From: Diogma glabrata
Taxonomy: Eukaryota > Arthropoda > Insecta > Diptera > Cylindrotomidae
Direction of reading: 5' to 3'
NCBI GenBank assembly: GCA_963693315.1
Contig: OY856188.1
Coordinates: forward strand, 146,812,413 to 146,876,412
Length of the DNA stretch: 64,000 nt
Shown here: one piece after another, positions 32,450 to 43,460 of the stretch
How positions within the stretch are numbered: the first letter of the stretch is position 1
How the letters are laid out: every line of letters begins with the position of its first letter
Made by a program: the position numbers and the translations under genes
The notes under the pieces: generated by a model
The model's database searches: none
Seen by the model: only the letters and a program-made list of their open reading frames with translations
Told to the model about the DNA's origin: nothing

Positions 32450-34868
32450 CTTTATCAGAGAAAATAATTTCAATGTTATTCAGATATAAAATAGGTTTAA
32501 CAGTTTTTGATAGCAGCATTTAATAATAATCCATTGGTCCACTTTGAAACAGAAAGAACAGGAAGAAGAAATTAATAGAGTTAGAAGCTTCTGATACTTT
32601 AGCTTTATCAAAAGCATAATAAAGTTGGAGGTCATCAGCAAACATATGAAAACGACAAGAATTGATGCAAAACGCAAGGTCATTAACAAACATTGAGAAA
32701 AGCAAAGGTCCTAAGATAGATCGTTGAAGAACACCTGCTGTTGTTGGTATAATAATATTATATCGTGATGTTAAATACGAATAAATTAAGTTAAGTGCTG
32801 AACTACAAAATTTGTAGCAGTATTTCAGTTTACTAACAAACCTATAATGACCAATATTATCAAATACTTTGGTAAAGTCAAGTAAGAGCAGAACAACTAA
32901 CAATGACTGATCAAGATCCTCATATATATCACTAGTTATTTTGATGAGTGCCGTAATTGTGCTATGGTCTGATCTAAACCCTGATTGAAGTGGATGGAGT
33001 TTATTCGATGATCTTAAATAATTTTGAATTTGTTCTGCTAATATTTTTTCAAAAATTTTTGAAAGAGAAGGTAAAGGTAAAGAGAAGGTAATTTTTGAAA
33101 GAGAAGGTACTGATAGGACGAAAACTGTTAACTGAATCAGGATTATTTGTTTTAGGAATAGGCGTAATAATAGTAGTCTTCCAAGCCTTTGGGCATTTGG
33201 AAGACATTATAGAATAATTAATAATATGCGTTAAAAACGGTAAAATAATAGGGATTAAATGTTTCAGAAATAGTAAAGGAATTTTGTCAATGCCAATAGA
33301 TTCTGATTTTAATTTATTAAAATAATATAGAACTTTAAGATCATCAACAGGCACAAAGCTAAACCCATCATCAGCACCACCAACATTGGCATTAACTGGA
33401 CATAATATCGCCTACTTAATAGATTTATGAGTTGTAAATACAGTGTTTAAATCATCAACATTAAATTCAGGTGTATCAAATTTTTTATCTGTAAGACCTA
33501 ACTTATGAATATTTTTTCAAATTTTTTTGGATGGTAAACTAGGATTAAGCAGATAAGAAAAGTAATTAAATTTGGCTTCAAACACCATTTTTCTAACTCT
33601 ATTACGTATGCACTTAAAGATATTTCGGTTGACATCATTTTTTGATTTCTTCCATACATCGTATGCTCTATTACGTTTGGTTATTTCATTAATAATAGTT
33701 TGTGAAAGCCATGGAGTTGTAGAATCTTTTATCAGTATTTTTTTTTCAGAGCATGACGATCAAATAAATATCCTATATTATAAATAAAGAAATCATTTGG
33801 TCACAATCAGTTAAATTACCTATATCATCCCAGTTCAATAATTGAGCATCATATAAAAGTTCTTGGACATTAATATTTAAAAGATCATAAATTATTCGAT
33901 ATGTAGGTACTGTTTTAGGTTTACGACAGCAATAGTTCATAAACATGAGATCATGATCTGAACAAAAACTAACCTGACCAACATTCAAAAATTCACCTAT
34001 CATATCAGTTCTTACAATAAACATATCCAGTAAAGATTTACCTGATCGAGTTGCTTGCTTGTTAATAAACGACAATGAATAGTTATTAAAAATACAGTTT
34101 AAAGAAGATGCAGCAGTACAACTAGACAACATATTAACGTTAAAATCGCCCATAATAATAATGTTATCAAATTTTGTCAAAATAATAGCAAAAAGATTTT
34201 CAAGCACCAATAAATCAGAAGAGTTAGGTGTCTGAGGTATGTAAAATACACAAACAACAAAGGTTTTTGAACATAATTTAAATTCAACATATAGATATTC
34301 AATTTTACTTCCCTCAGGTGATTTACCAACAACATTTGTGCGAAAAGATTTTTTGTGATAAAGTGCGATACCACTCTTCGACCAGAACGATCATTTCTTA
34401 ATATTTTATAACCAGGAATATTATATAATGCAGCCGGTGTATGTGGTTTCAACCAGCTTTCAGTGATACCCATAATATCAAAAGCAGTTGTTTGAACTGC
34501 ATATTTCAGTTCATCTAGTACAAATTAATTGAGAGTTTAAGTGTCCAATTTTGAGCTAAAATATTGTTGACAATATCCGTTGAGGCGTTTAATGGATTAA
34601 TGCAAACATCAACCATTAGAAAATTGTTTAAAAAAAGATGAAAAATGCCACCATTGTAACCATATCAATTTAACCGTAGAAAATAATATTATTTAAAAAT
34701 TTTTTTTGCTTAGTTAAACAAAAATTACACAATATTAAAACAACCATAAGGAAACCCAAACACCACTGAAAAAGATAATATTAGATATAATAACATGATA
34801 AAACATAAATCATTAAATACAACCATAAATTCAAAAGATGAAAATCTTAAAAAACATGAAAACTTAGA
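32450..34868 (-). pseudogene. LINE (Jockey/CR1-like) ORF2, 5' part, inverted relative to its 3' part
   Basis: Read leftward, ORF2 starts near 34616 (MVDVCINPLN). Endonuclease motifs follow: GITESWL (about 34470), IIMGDFNVN (about 34150) and FCSDHDLMF (about 33960). RT motifs follow: FRPIS (about 33110), LLLLDFTKVFDNI (about 32890), ILGPLLFSMFVNDL (about 32710) and FADDLQLYY (about 32640). It ends after a WTNGLLLNAA-type phrase near 32500. Frameshifts (near 34510, 34380, 33780, 33100, 32550) and stops make it dead. The missing next segment of ORF2 is found on the plus strand from about 34985, so this is probably one element broken by inversion. Confidence 0.8.
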
Positions 34869-34985
34869 CTGCGTTCCAATTGATGCTAAATTCTACTAAA
34901 CTTGCTAAATCCGATTTAGTCAACTATTTTATTTGACTAAATTAAAGTTTTGTTTCTAAATTATTATGAAGAAATTCAGTACGCT
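34869..34985. mobile_element. MITE fragment at the LINE inversion junction
   Basis: GACTGCGTTCCAATTGATGC and the GATTTAGTCAACTATTTTAT block match, in part inverted, the element at 45784-45990. Only one terminus is visible; the right end has been lost or is where the LINE 3' part begins. Confidence 0.5.
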
Positions 34986-35476
34986 GAAATGACGTACGCC
35001 AAACACCTGTAATCACAATCAACAACAGCAATATAGAAACAGTAAGCTGCCATAAATATCTAGGGGTATATCTAGACAGCAACCTCAGTTTCACAAATCA
35101 TGTAGATTATATAAGACAAAAATCTGCAAAAATAGCCGGTATTTTAAAAAAATTAAGTTACGTTCTACCACAAAATATGAAAAAAAATCTGTTCCATGCA
35201 TTTTTCTATAGCCACATGTTGTACTGTTTAAATATTTATGGACTTACGTTCAATTATAAAATCGATCAGATACAAATACTGCAAAATAAGGCTATTAAAA
35301 ACCTATTTGGATTCAACTGGCTAGAACCAACACACAGCATCCATAGAGAAGTGAAGATCCTACCAATTCGTCATACTTATATCAATAAAATAGTTATCCT
35401 AATACATAATGTTAAAAACAACTTTATACATACTAATACTAAACTGAGGGAAAATAACTCATTTCACAACCATAAT
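34985..35476 (+). pseudogene. LINE ORF2, 3' part, first segment
   Basis: Thumb and C-terminal domain of a LINE reverse transcriptase: INNSNIETVSCHKYLGVYLD (about 35005-35065), LFHAFFYSHMLYCLNIYG, LQNKAIKNLFGFNW and HNHN just before 35476. The frame is open throughout. It is interrupted by the foldback element at 35477-36898 and resumes at 36904 in the same frame. It begins about where the inverted 5' part (32450-34868) stops. Confidence 0.85.
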
Positions 35477-36898
35477 AGACCAGGGTAGAAGCCATTAAAA
35501 ATAATAAAAAGTGAAAAAAAATAACAGTAGGATGAAACCCATTAGAAAAGGAGGAGAATATTATAATAATGAAAGAAAAAATAATTTACGGGCGATCTGA
35601 GGTCGGGAAGGGGAAGGGGTGAGTTTTTAAGGGTAAAAAACGGTTTAACTCGATTTCCGGCAAAACTAAAAGTCCCATGGAAAAAATTTGAATGGCAAAG
35701 TTGTAGGTAATAAAAAGATGTAAAACTTTGATCTAGGTACTTTTTTCACATCACTTCAAAATTTATGTGAAAAATTCAAAAAACCAAGTTTTTGGTTTTT
35801 TATTTTTATCTTTTACAAAATTTTTTTTTTTTTTCACGAAATTTGGTGAAAACTTACCTTTTTATGTCCCAAATACGCTGTAATTTATTTGATTTGAAAT
35901 ATGTATTTTTTCACCTTATTTTGAATTAATATCGAAAAAGTACCCTAATTTTCAATCGAAAATTCACCCGTCAAAATATCAGCTTTTTTCAAAAAGTTGG
36001 TATGCTTTCTGTTCGTTGAAATCTCTATTTTCCGATGGTGAAAAAAAAATTATTTATTACTGTAGTAAATCTTTTTAGAAAATGCAAAAAATGAATTGAA
36101 TTTTCGATTCAAAAAACCAAGTTTTTGGGTTTTTTATTTTTATCTTTTACAAAAAAAATTTTTTTCACGAAATGTGGTGAAAACTTACCTTTTTATGTCC
36201 CAAATACGCTGTAGTTGATTTGAAATATTTATTTTTCACCTTATTTTGAATTAATATCGAAAAAGCACCCTAATTTTCAATCGAAAATTCATTTCATTTT
36301 TTACATTTTCTGAGAAGATTTACTATAGTAATAAATTTTTTTTTTCATCATCGGAAAATAGAGATTTCAACGAACAGAAAGCATACCAACTTTTTGAAAA
36401 AAGCTGATATTTTGACGGGTGAATTTTCGATTGAAAATTAGGGTGCTTTTTCGATATTAATTCAAAATAAGGTGAGAAAATAAATATTTCAAATCAAATA
36501 AATTACAGCGTATTTGGGACATAAAAAGGTAAGTTTTCACCAAATTTCGTGAAAAAAAAAATTTTTTTGTAAAAGATAAGAATAAAAAACCAAAACCTTG
36601 GTTTTTTGAATTTTTCACATAAATTTTGAGGTTATGTGAAAAAAGTGTTTGTATCAAAGTTTTAGATCTTTTTATTACCTACAACTTTGCCATTCAAATT
36701 TTTCCCATAGGACTTTTAGTTTTGCTGGAAATCGAGATAAACCGTTTTTTACCCTTAAAAACTCACCCCTTCCCCTTCCCGACCTCAGATCGCCCGTAAA
36801 TTATTTTTCCTTTCATTTTTATAATATTCTCCTCCTTTTCTAATGGGTTTGATCCTACTATTATTTTTTTTGTTTACAAAAATTATCGACCCTGGTCT
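35477..36898. mobile_element. 1.42-kb foldback element inserted in a LINE ORF, 5-bp TSD
   Basis: The ends are AGACCAGGGT and ACCCTGGTCT. The arms run about 500 bp, including CGGGCGATCTGAGGTCGGGA near 35589 and its complement near 36775. Flanks ATAAT at 35472-35476 and 36899-36903 are identical, and removing the element plus one flank leaves the LINE frame intact. It has no transposase ORF; the ORFs on both strands mirror each other. It is related to the element at 1978-3935. Confidence 0.85.
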
Positions 36899-36903
36899 AT
36901 AAT

Positions 36904-37038
36904 ACAAGAAACAGAAATGAAATCAGAAATGAAACTCTCAATTACACTGGGTGTCGCACCAAACCGCTTCTTTTTACCTATGTGAAAATATACAACGCAG
37001 TCAGAAACGAATATAAACTATGTACATATTTTAAATAA
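36904..37038 (+). pseudogene. LINE ORF2, 3' part, second segment
   Basis: Continues the frame broken at 35476 with TRNRNEIRNETLN and LFTYVKIYNAVRNEYKLC to a stop at 37036-37038. The H-x-TRN phrase formed across the insertion site is typical of LINE ORF2 C-termini. A 3' UTR probably follows, with an AT-rich end before 37140. Confidence 0.8.
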
Positions 37039-37841
37039 GCTTTTATTTATTTTAAAGATTAATTAAATAAATAAAAAGGTATTAAAAAAAGGTAACTATG
37101 TGATAAAAAAACTTTTAAAAAAGTGACTGAAAAGTTAATATATATAAAATACTTCATTGAGATGGACAATCAAATAGAAAACCTATTCTCCGATTAAATA
37201 TTGGAATTCTAGAAAAAAAAAACCAACTGTTCCTATTGGTCCATAAAACTGTCATATACAGCTATTTGATCTTCAGATGGAATCTAAAATAGCTATAGAT
37301 TCAATTATCCAAATTCAATAAAATTAGTAAATTATAAAACTAATTAAATTGTTAATTATGCAAATTGCACAATTCGAAATATTAAATTAAGTTTATTCGA
37401 CCCACTCCAATAAACTTGTTTTAATATTTCCATTTGTAATTAAAATTAGGCCAACTCATTCTTGTTGATTCATGAAGTTGCATATTATAAATAATTGAAT
37501 TTAGTTTTAAAAAGAGAGTTAAGTTTTAGTTTGGATAAGAACGAGTCGTATTTAAGTTTTTAGTTAAGAGAATAAGATTAAAATTTTGTAAGGAACAAAA
37601 GTTTTCGTTTGTCCATTTGGATTGAAAATCCATTCAAGTGAAATCTTAAGCCTAAGAGTAATATTTTAAATTATAATAAAAATTATATAAAAATAAATTA
37701 AAAACTAATAGAAATAAATTAATAATAGTATTAATAATTAAATAAGTATTTTAGTTAAAAAATGTTTTCTAGTGTTTTGAGAACCACATCCACAGGGAAG
37801 AATCACACATACTGTTTATAAATAAAAGTTAACTTTACAAT

Positions 37842-37862
37842 TTGGCGCGGCCGGTGTTAACC
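37842..37862 (+). promoter_or_regulatory. Possible LTR-retrotransposon primer-binding site
   Basis: TTACAA is followed by TTTGGCGCGGCCGGTG, the pattern seen where a Gypsy-type LTR end meets a TGGCGC-type tRNA primer-binding site. No Gypsy ORF or second LTR is present, so at most this is a leader remnant captured in the foldback element. Confidence 0.3.
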
Positions 37863-38083
37863 TGTGGTTTTAAAGTGGTTCTAATTAAAACATAATTTAA
37901 CAAGTTATTAAGTTAATGTGGTAATAAAGTAAAAGTATAAAAGCAAAAGTTTTACAATACAGTTTAGTTTCTGTTAACTATAAAAGAGAATTTTCAAAAG
38001 CAGAGTCCAATAAAACAGAAAAAGCGATCGATCCTGTAATACAACAGAGAAACCTACCCAGCTACTGACGACCGATTAAGATT

Positions 38084-38116
38084 AGGCCGATTAAGATTAG
38101 GCCTAAGATAGGTTCC
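38084..38116. repeat. 15-bp tandem duplication
   Basis: GATTAAGATTAGGCC occurs twice in a row, followed by TAAGATAGG. A short local duplication in the leader-like sequence. Confidence 0.7.
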
Positions 38117-38303
38117 TTTAGTGAGCGGAGGGATGTAGTATTAATCTCCTTGGATTGAAGATAAATTTTAGGAACCATAGAGTTAAGAAATCATCTATTA
38201 TCCCAAATCAACAAAAAATAATTTGGCCTAATTTTAATTTAATTACAAATCGAATTACAAGTTTATTGGAGTGGGTCAAATAATAGTACTTTGTGTATCT
38301 AGT

Positions 38304-38385
38304 TGCACAAAGTTGATTTTTTCCGCACGCGTCGTAATTTCGTCCAACAAATATACGACAAGTGCGGAAAAAATCAATTTGTGCA
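38304..38385. repeat. Hairpin inside the foldback element
   Basis: GTTGCACAAAGTTGATTTTT plus CCGCAC pairs with GTGCGGAAAAAATCAATTTG plus TGCAAC. ORFs on both strands at 38208-38485 are mirror images caused by this symmetry and are not genes. Confidence 0.8.
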
Positions 38386-39228
38386 ACGAGTTGCAAACAA
38401 CGTTTTTTGCAATTCCGAAAACACAATTAAACAAAATTATTCTGCAACCAAATTTTTTACAACTAACATTCATATAAAAATATAAGTAAACATTTCTATT
38501 ATCAACTTAGCATTGAGACAATTTTCTATGAAAATTAAATAAAACAGTGCGGCAAAATCTCACTTTTTGATATTGTTGACAATATCGAAATACGTTGAAT
38601 TGTGATTCGGAATTGCAAAAATTTATTTTAATATTTCGAATTATGCAATTTGCATAATTAACAATTTAATGAGTTTAATAATTTACTAATTTTGTTGAAT
38701 TTGGATAATTGGTACTTAATAAGAACGATAATTACTTACTAAATCTATGGCTATTTCTTATTCCTATTGTAACGACAGGTCTATTTCGAATTTAACTCTA
38801 AAACAAGAGTAACGTGTTTAAAGAAATTCTCTAATAATTTGCTAATTTATTTCTTTGAATTGTAACAATTTTTTTTGTTGATTGTTTTGTTGCGTCATTT
38901 AATGTAAATTAATACCACAAGTTTTGTGTTATGTAGAATCTAGCTATGAAAAAAAAAAATAGAATTGTTGTCGGCAGAAGATATTTTTTCTTAATGTTTA
39001 TTGGGGTAATAGGGAAAATTGCAACCGTTGAAGGACAGGATGGAAGTTCCAGCTGTGAATAATTAGCGATCAAATCAAATCAAAACGAAAACATTGTGTG
39101 ATGGGAACTGAATAATAAATAAAGTGTTTAAAATTCATAATGAATACAATTAAATATTTGTAAATAATATAATTGTGATAAGTGATAGCAAATAACTTGT
39201 GATAGTTGAAATATAGACAATTCAAAAT

Positions 39229-39695
39229 ACGGTCAATATTTTTGTAAATTTATTTATAATTTATTTCCATTTGTTATTAACAACATCGGGTCGTGATTTT
39301 TATTCAATTTTGGGTGATATAAAATCAGATTCAAATGATATAAAAAAAGCATATCGACAATTAGTTAAAGAATTACATCCGGATAAAAATACAAATGATC
39401 CAGACATATCGTCTAAATATCAAGATTTAGGTACATTTTATGAAGTGTTATTTGAAAAATGTAAAGTTTATGATCAATGTGGAGAGTATTGTTTGAAAAA
39501 AGATATGAAATGATGGATAATTGTGACCCATTTGCCAGTTCCTTTGGTGATTTTGGTTTTCGTTTTTTAAATGAACAACAACAGCATGATTCACCGAGAA
39601 AAGGTAAAATTATTACGGATTTATTTGTTTCTCTGAAAGAATTATACAGTGGAATTGTTATGGAAATATTAGACATCGCAAGTAATCATCATTAA
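39229..39695 (+). pseudogene. DNAJB11/shriveled-type ER co-chaperone, decayed copy
   Basis: The upstream region encodes a hydrophobic leader, then GRDFYSILG, the J-domain signature LHPDKN (HPD intact, about residue 48), [19 protein letters not shown], and in another frame DPFASSFGDFGF, then DLFVSLKELYSG. That order matches DNAJB11, an ER DnaJ partner of BiP. Defects: no ATG where the leader begins (an ACG at 39229 stands there), loss of about three residues after YEVL, a frameshift near 39500, and truncation after the LYSG block, so the cysteine-rich and C-terminal substrate-binding parts (over 200 residues in family members) are absent. No introns are evident, consistent with a retrocopy. 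Confidence 0.8.
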
Positions 39696-40057
39696 TGTAA
39701 TCTTCAATTTCGATTTTTTTTAGTATATGTATTTTAATTTATTAGTTAGATTGTGTTTAAATCGCCTTGGTGCGATAGAAGTTGATATTTTTTGTGTAAT
39801 ATAAGAGATTTTCACAGGTCAGGATTCCCGTTGGTTTTTATTAAAGTTCAACCGTTTCACTATCTTAAGATTTAAGAGATTTATACAATAAAACCGTTTC
39901 CTTTAGCGTAAACGCTAAATGTTTCTTTTCGATATTTTCAATTTGTGCCCAAAACGACTCTTAATATGATATTATCTTATATTTTCCGACACAACCGTTC
40001 CTATTTGTCCAAAAACCATCTTAGAAAACCTCTCTATTTACTCTAACTAAATACTGT

Positions 40058-41332
40058 AATCCCTCCGACTGGGTGTTAACTGTGCGATTTCCCACTGCGC
40101 GAGATGAGTTTTCAATACTAATTTTCGCACTGCGCGATTAAAATTTCACACTGCGCGACGTTTAAAAATTTTTTTAGAATATGTAGGTGAATTTCGTAAA
40201 ATTAAAATGAAAAAAAAAATTAAATTTGCCATTTGGGTCATTCTTTTTACAAATTGAACAGATTTGAACAAAATCTGACCGACGCATTTGTGATTTGGCT
40301 TAAAAAATTTTTTACGGGTATTATATGGAAAAAAATATACGTGTTTGATGGAAGATGGAATTTTAATAAAAAAATTAGTCAATAGAAATTATTAGCTATT
40401 GTTATAAACAAATAAAATGTTAAAATCGATTTTTAGTGATTGCCCTACAAAAATAAAGAGTATTTGATATAACCATCGTATTCTACGTTCAATTTTCAAA
40501 AACAGCGTATTTTTAATTAAGTGAGAAATTAGTTTTACTGTTAGAAATAATTTAATTTATCCAGAGCGGGACAACAAAAATTTATGGAATTTTTTGTCTT
40601 TTCGCGCTCGATAAATTAATTTATTTCTAATGTAGCATTCTCGTACACGAGAAAGCAAAATTGCAGGTGTCAGAGAGAACGTGTCTGACTTATTGCTAAA
40701 CTGTTTACACATAGGAATTTGTTAATAATTTTTGTAGATAACAATTTTTTTTTAAAGTTCATCTTTTAGCTTTAAAATAAAACAGAAAAAATGTCTATCA
40801 TTACCAGAACCGAAGTTATGAATCTTTGAAAATAAGTCTTTAAGCCAAAAATCACGAAATCCTCGAAATTTAGAACCGCTCTATTTTCCAATAAAAAAAA
40901 AATCTCGAGCAAGTATATCTTTTTTTCTTGGGAAATGGGAATTTTTCTATATAAAAGCCCTAAAAAAAATTTCAGCCAAATCAAAAATGTGTCGGTCATT
41001 CAATAAAGATCAAATCCAATTTCAAGTCAGTAAAGGTAGAATATTCTAAACAAATTCAGATTATTGATATTATTTTTTTAAATTTGAGTTGTTTTTTGAA
41101 ATGTTATTTATGTTAATTTATCTGTTAACTTATGAAGTGTTTTCATTTTAAAGAGTTAAGTAATACATGTTTTTCAGGCTGAGTATATTCATTTTTGTTT
41201 AATTATAACTTTAAATTAAATTTGTTTTGAATATTTATCAAAATTTGGAACTGAACTCCCCATTTTCATACAAAATAGTGTTCACATTGCGCGGTTTTTC
41301 TGGAACGGAACTACCGCGCAGTCGGAGGGATT
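40058..41332. mobile_element. About 1.28-kb TIR element with TA flanks
   Basis: The termini ATCCCTCCGACTG and CAGTCGGAGGGAT are exact inverted repeats, each flanked by TA, which suggests a TA target as in Tc1/mariner-type elements. The left end has four ACTGCGCGA-like subterminal motifs (40075-40160); the right end has related GCGCGG/CCGCGCAG words. The interior carries two opposed copies of the GAACCGAAGTTATGAAT repeat found at 6298-7255. No transposase. Confidence 0.75.
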
Positions 41333-41711
41333 ACTTACTTATTTTCCATTAATTACAACTTTTGAAAAAAAACGACATTTAATATTGACCCTAATTTTTT
41401 CCAACTCCAAATAGTACAGAAAACTTATCCATTTAGCGTAAATGCTTCATTTTAAAAGTCATTTATTTGTTTTGGAAAAAATGACATTTGGTCTGCAACA
41501 GGAAAACATTTTCCAGCTGAACATATTTGTCATCAGTGAACGAAAGAGTGGGTTCAATAAAAAAAAGCGCTCACAATACTTTTGCGTAAATTTTTTTTGT
41601 GGAGTTTATGCTTCATGTAGGAGCGTTGCCAAGCTAATCAGCTTCGAATATTCACTACTCGCAATAGCGGCATATTTACCATGGCAGCCGATTTTTTTAA
41701 GGTCGTTTATT

Positions 41712-42410
41712 ACGCCCGTCCCCCACTGCAGTCATAGTCTACCTCGGTCCTCGCGGTCGCTCACTCTTCACGGAAAATCAAATCGATCACGTCATGATCT
41801 CTAAGAGACACTCTACAAGTATAACTGACGTTCGATCATACAGAGGTGCTGATATGGACACCGAACATATGCTTGTCATCTTTAAGTACAAGTGTAAATT
41901 ATCATCTACATTTAATGGACAAGCGAAAAAGACCGTGCGCTGGAATGTTGATGCATTTAAACTTCCGGAAACGCTATTTAGATATCAGGAAATAATAACG
42001 CAAAACATAGAAGAGTATTTGAGATGTCATTAAACATAAAAGAAGAATGACAAACGCTTCAACCAACCATTATAGCCGCAGCACAAACTACAATCGGAAA
42101 ACGACCACCAAAATCACACAACGAATGGTTTGACGACGAGTGCCGTCAAACCGTTGAACATAAACCAAAACTGCGAGAAAAATGGTTACCAAGGAAGACC
42201 CGAAGCTCCCAAGCTGATTATCTATGCGCCAGGAAAGCATCAGAAAAACTTCAATGTAAAAAGAAACGCGAACACATTAAGAGCTGCATCGAAAACATCA
42301 ACCAACATGCGGCCAACGGAAATTCGCAAGAGTGCTTTGCTAATGCACGGTATCTAACAAAAGATTCAAGTTCCAAGTTCGTGGATGACTCCTATCGTGT
42401 ATGTTAGCTA
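41712..42410 (+). pseudogene. RTE-type LINE endonuclease remnant, second copy
   Basis: Reads FTENQIDHVMISKRH (about 41765), DVRSYRGADMDTEHMLVIFK (about 41830) and VRWNVDAFKLPE, then a stop at 42031. The frame is broken by further stops, and a conserved-looking ENDHQNHTTNGLTT-type linker follows toward 42160. Same domain as the remnant at 5044 but clearly diverged from it. The N-terminal endonuclease half and the RT are missing. A-rich simple sequence follows (42460-42780). Confidence 0.75.
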
Positions 42411-42419
42411 ATATTCTTA

Positions 42420-43370
42420 ACGGATGACATGATTAAAGCAGCAGAATTCGTTCAATTCATCACACGAAAAAAATATTTGAAATAAGAAAAAATTAATTGA
42501 ATTAAAACACTTAACAGGAAAATAAAAACGACAAAAAATTATAAACAAGCTAAATAAATAACAATTAAAAAAAATAATAATAATAAAACATAAAAACTTC
42601 TTAAAATCGCAAAATTGAAATTAAATACATTGGAGATAAAAATTAAAATGTATTGGAGATAAAAAATATGAATTGTATTAAAAAAATTAAAAGTAAAATA
42701 AAAACGAAAAAAAAATTAAAGTTTAAAAACTTAAACAACATTTAAATAAAATATAAAAACTTCTAAAAACCAAAAAAAACAGCAACTGAAATCAAAAATC
42801 TTTCTCTAAATACAATTGCTTGTCGTGAGGCGAAAACTTATTATTCATTACTAAAAGATGCATAAGATATTAAAATTAATTAAGCTGTAATATTATATTA
42901 AATTACTTAAGATCACCGGTAAATACCTTTTTTCAATGTTATATTTTGGAGTGGTTTGAGGATTAAGACATGAAAAATCATAAATAATTATTCAGAATAT
43001 GCAAATCGATGGATATTCAATGAAATTCGGCGATTCCTTACTTTTTTACTGTCATTTACTGTACTATATCTTCACTAGGAAAGTGAATTTGGGTGTACTT
43101 CTACCTGATGTAAAGCTAGACAATTTTATAATTGTTGTTGCTAACCATATCACTGGTAGAAATTTAGGGTCAACTCTCCTTAAACACCTGTACTGGAAGG
43201 AGAACACGTTACAGGTGTATTATTTGTGTAAAAAATGAGCTACTCACTGAGATTACTATGGAGTGCTGAGTAATATACAAGTAATATACTATACAGTGAT
43301 GTGTTTTTTCTGATTTTAATGGTGATTTGTTAAAATGTATTACAAGAATCTTTAACTCGCGAATCTTTTT
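42420..43370. other. A-rich and otherwise featureless
   Basis: 42460-42780 is A-rich with (AAT)n runs. The ORF at 42999-43238 (79 codons) has no domain I recognise and no supporting splice or repeat evidence. Confidence 0.35.
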
Positions 43371-43384
43371 TTAATGTCGCTACA

Positions 43385-43460
43385 ACAACAACAACAATAG
43401 ATACGTTTTTAGAGCTGGGTCCTACAACAACATGCATTTAGGGTGTTGGTGGGCGTTTTT
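43385..43460. repeat. ACAACAACAT dispersed repeat, partial copy 3
   Basis: A (CAA)n microsatellite, then GGGTCCTACAACAACATGCA and GGTGTTGGTGGGCG, matching the end of copies 1 and 2. Confidence 0.55.

Larger units (their letters stand above)
37310..38715. mobile_element. Complex foldback element
   Basis: The outer left arm at 37310-37402 (ATTATCCAAATTCAATAAAA ... TTAATTATGCAAATTGCA) is inverted at 38612-38715. The inner left arm at 37403-37465 (GACCCACTCCAATAAACTTG, AATTAAAATTAGGCC) is inverted at 38215-38285. The right inner and outer arms are separated by about 325 bp that itself contains the hairpin at 38304-38385. The centre holds an LTR-retrotransposon-like leader (see 37842). Confidence 0.6.

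Noticed and set aside
35585..36843. ORFs on both strands in the foldback arms
   Set aside because: Symmetric by-products of the inverted arms; not conserved in the related element at 1978-3935 as a protein.
38208..38485. Four overlapping ORFs with C-x-R-C-like repeats
   Set aside because: Mirror images generated by a hairpin; the apparent cysteine patterns are palindromic artefacts.
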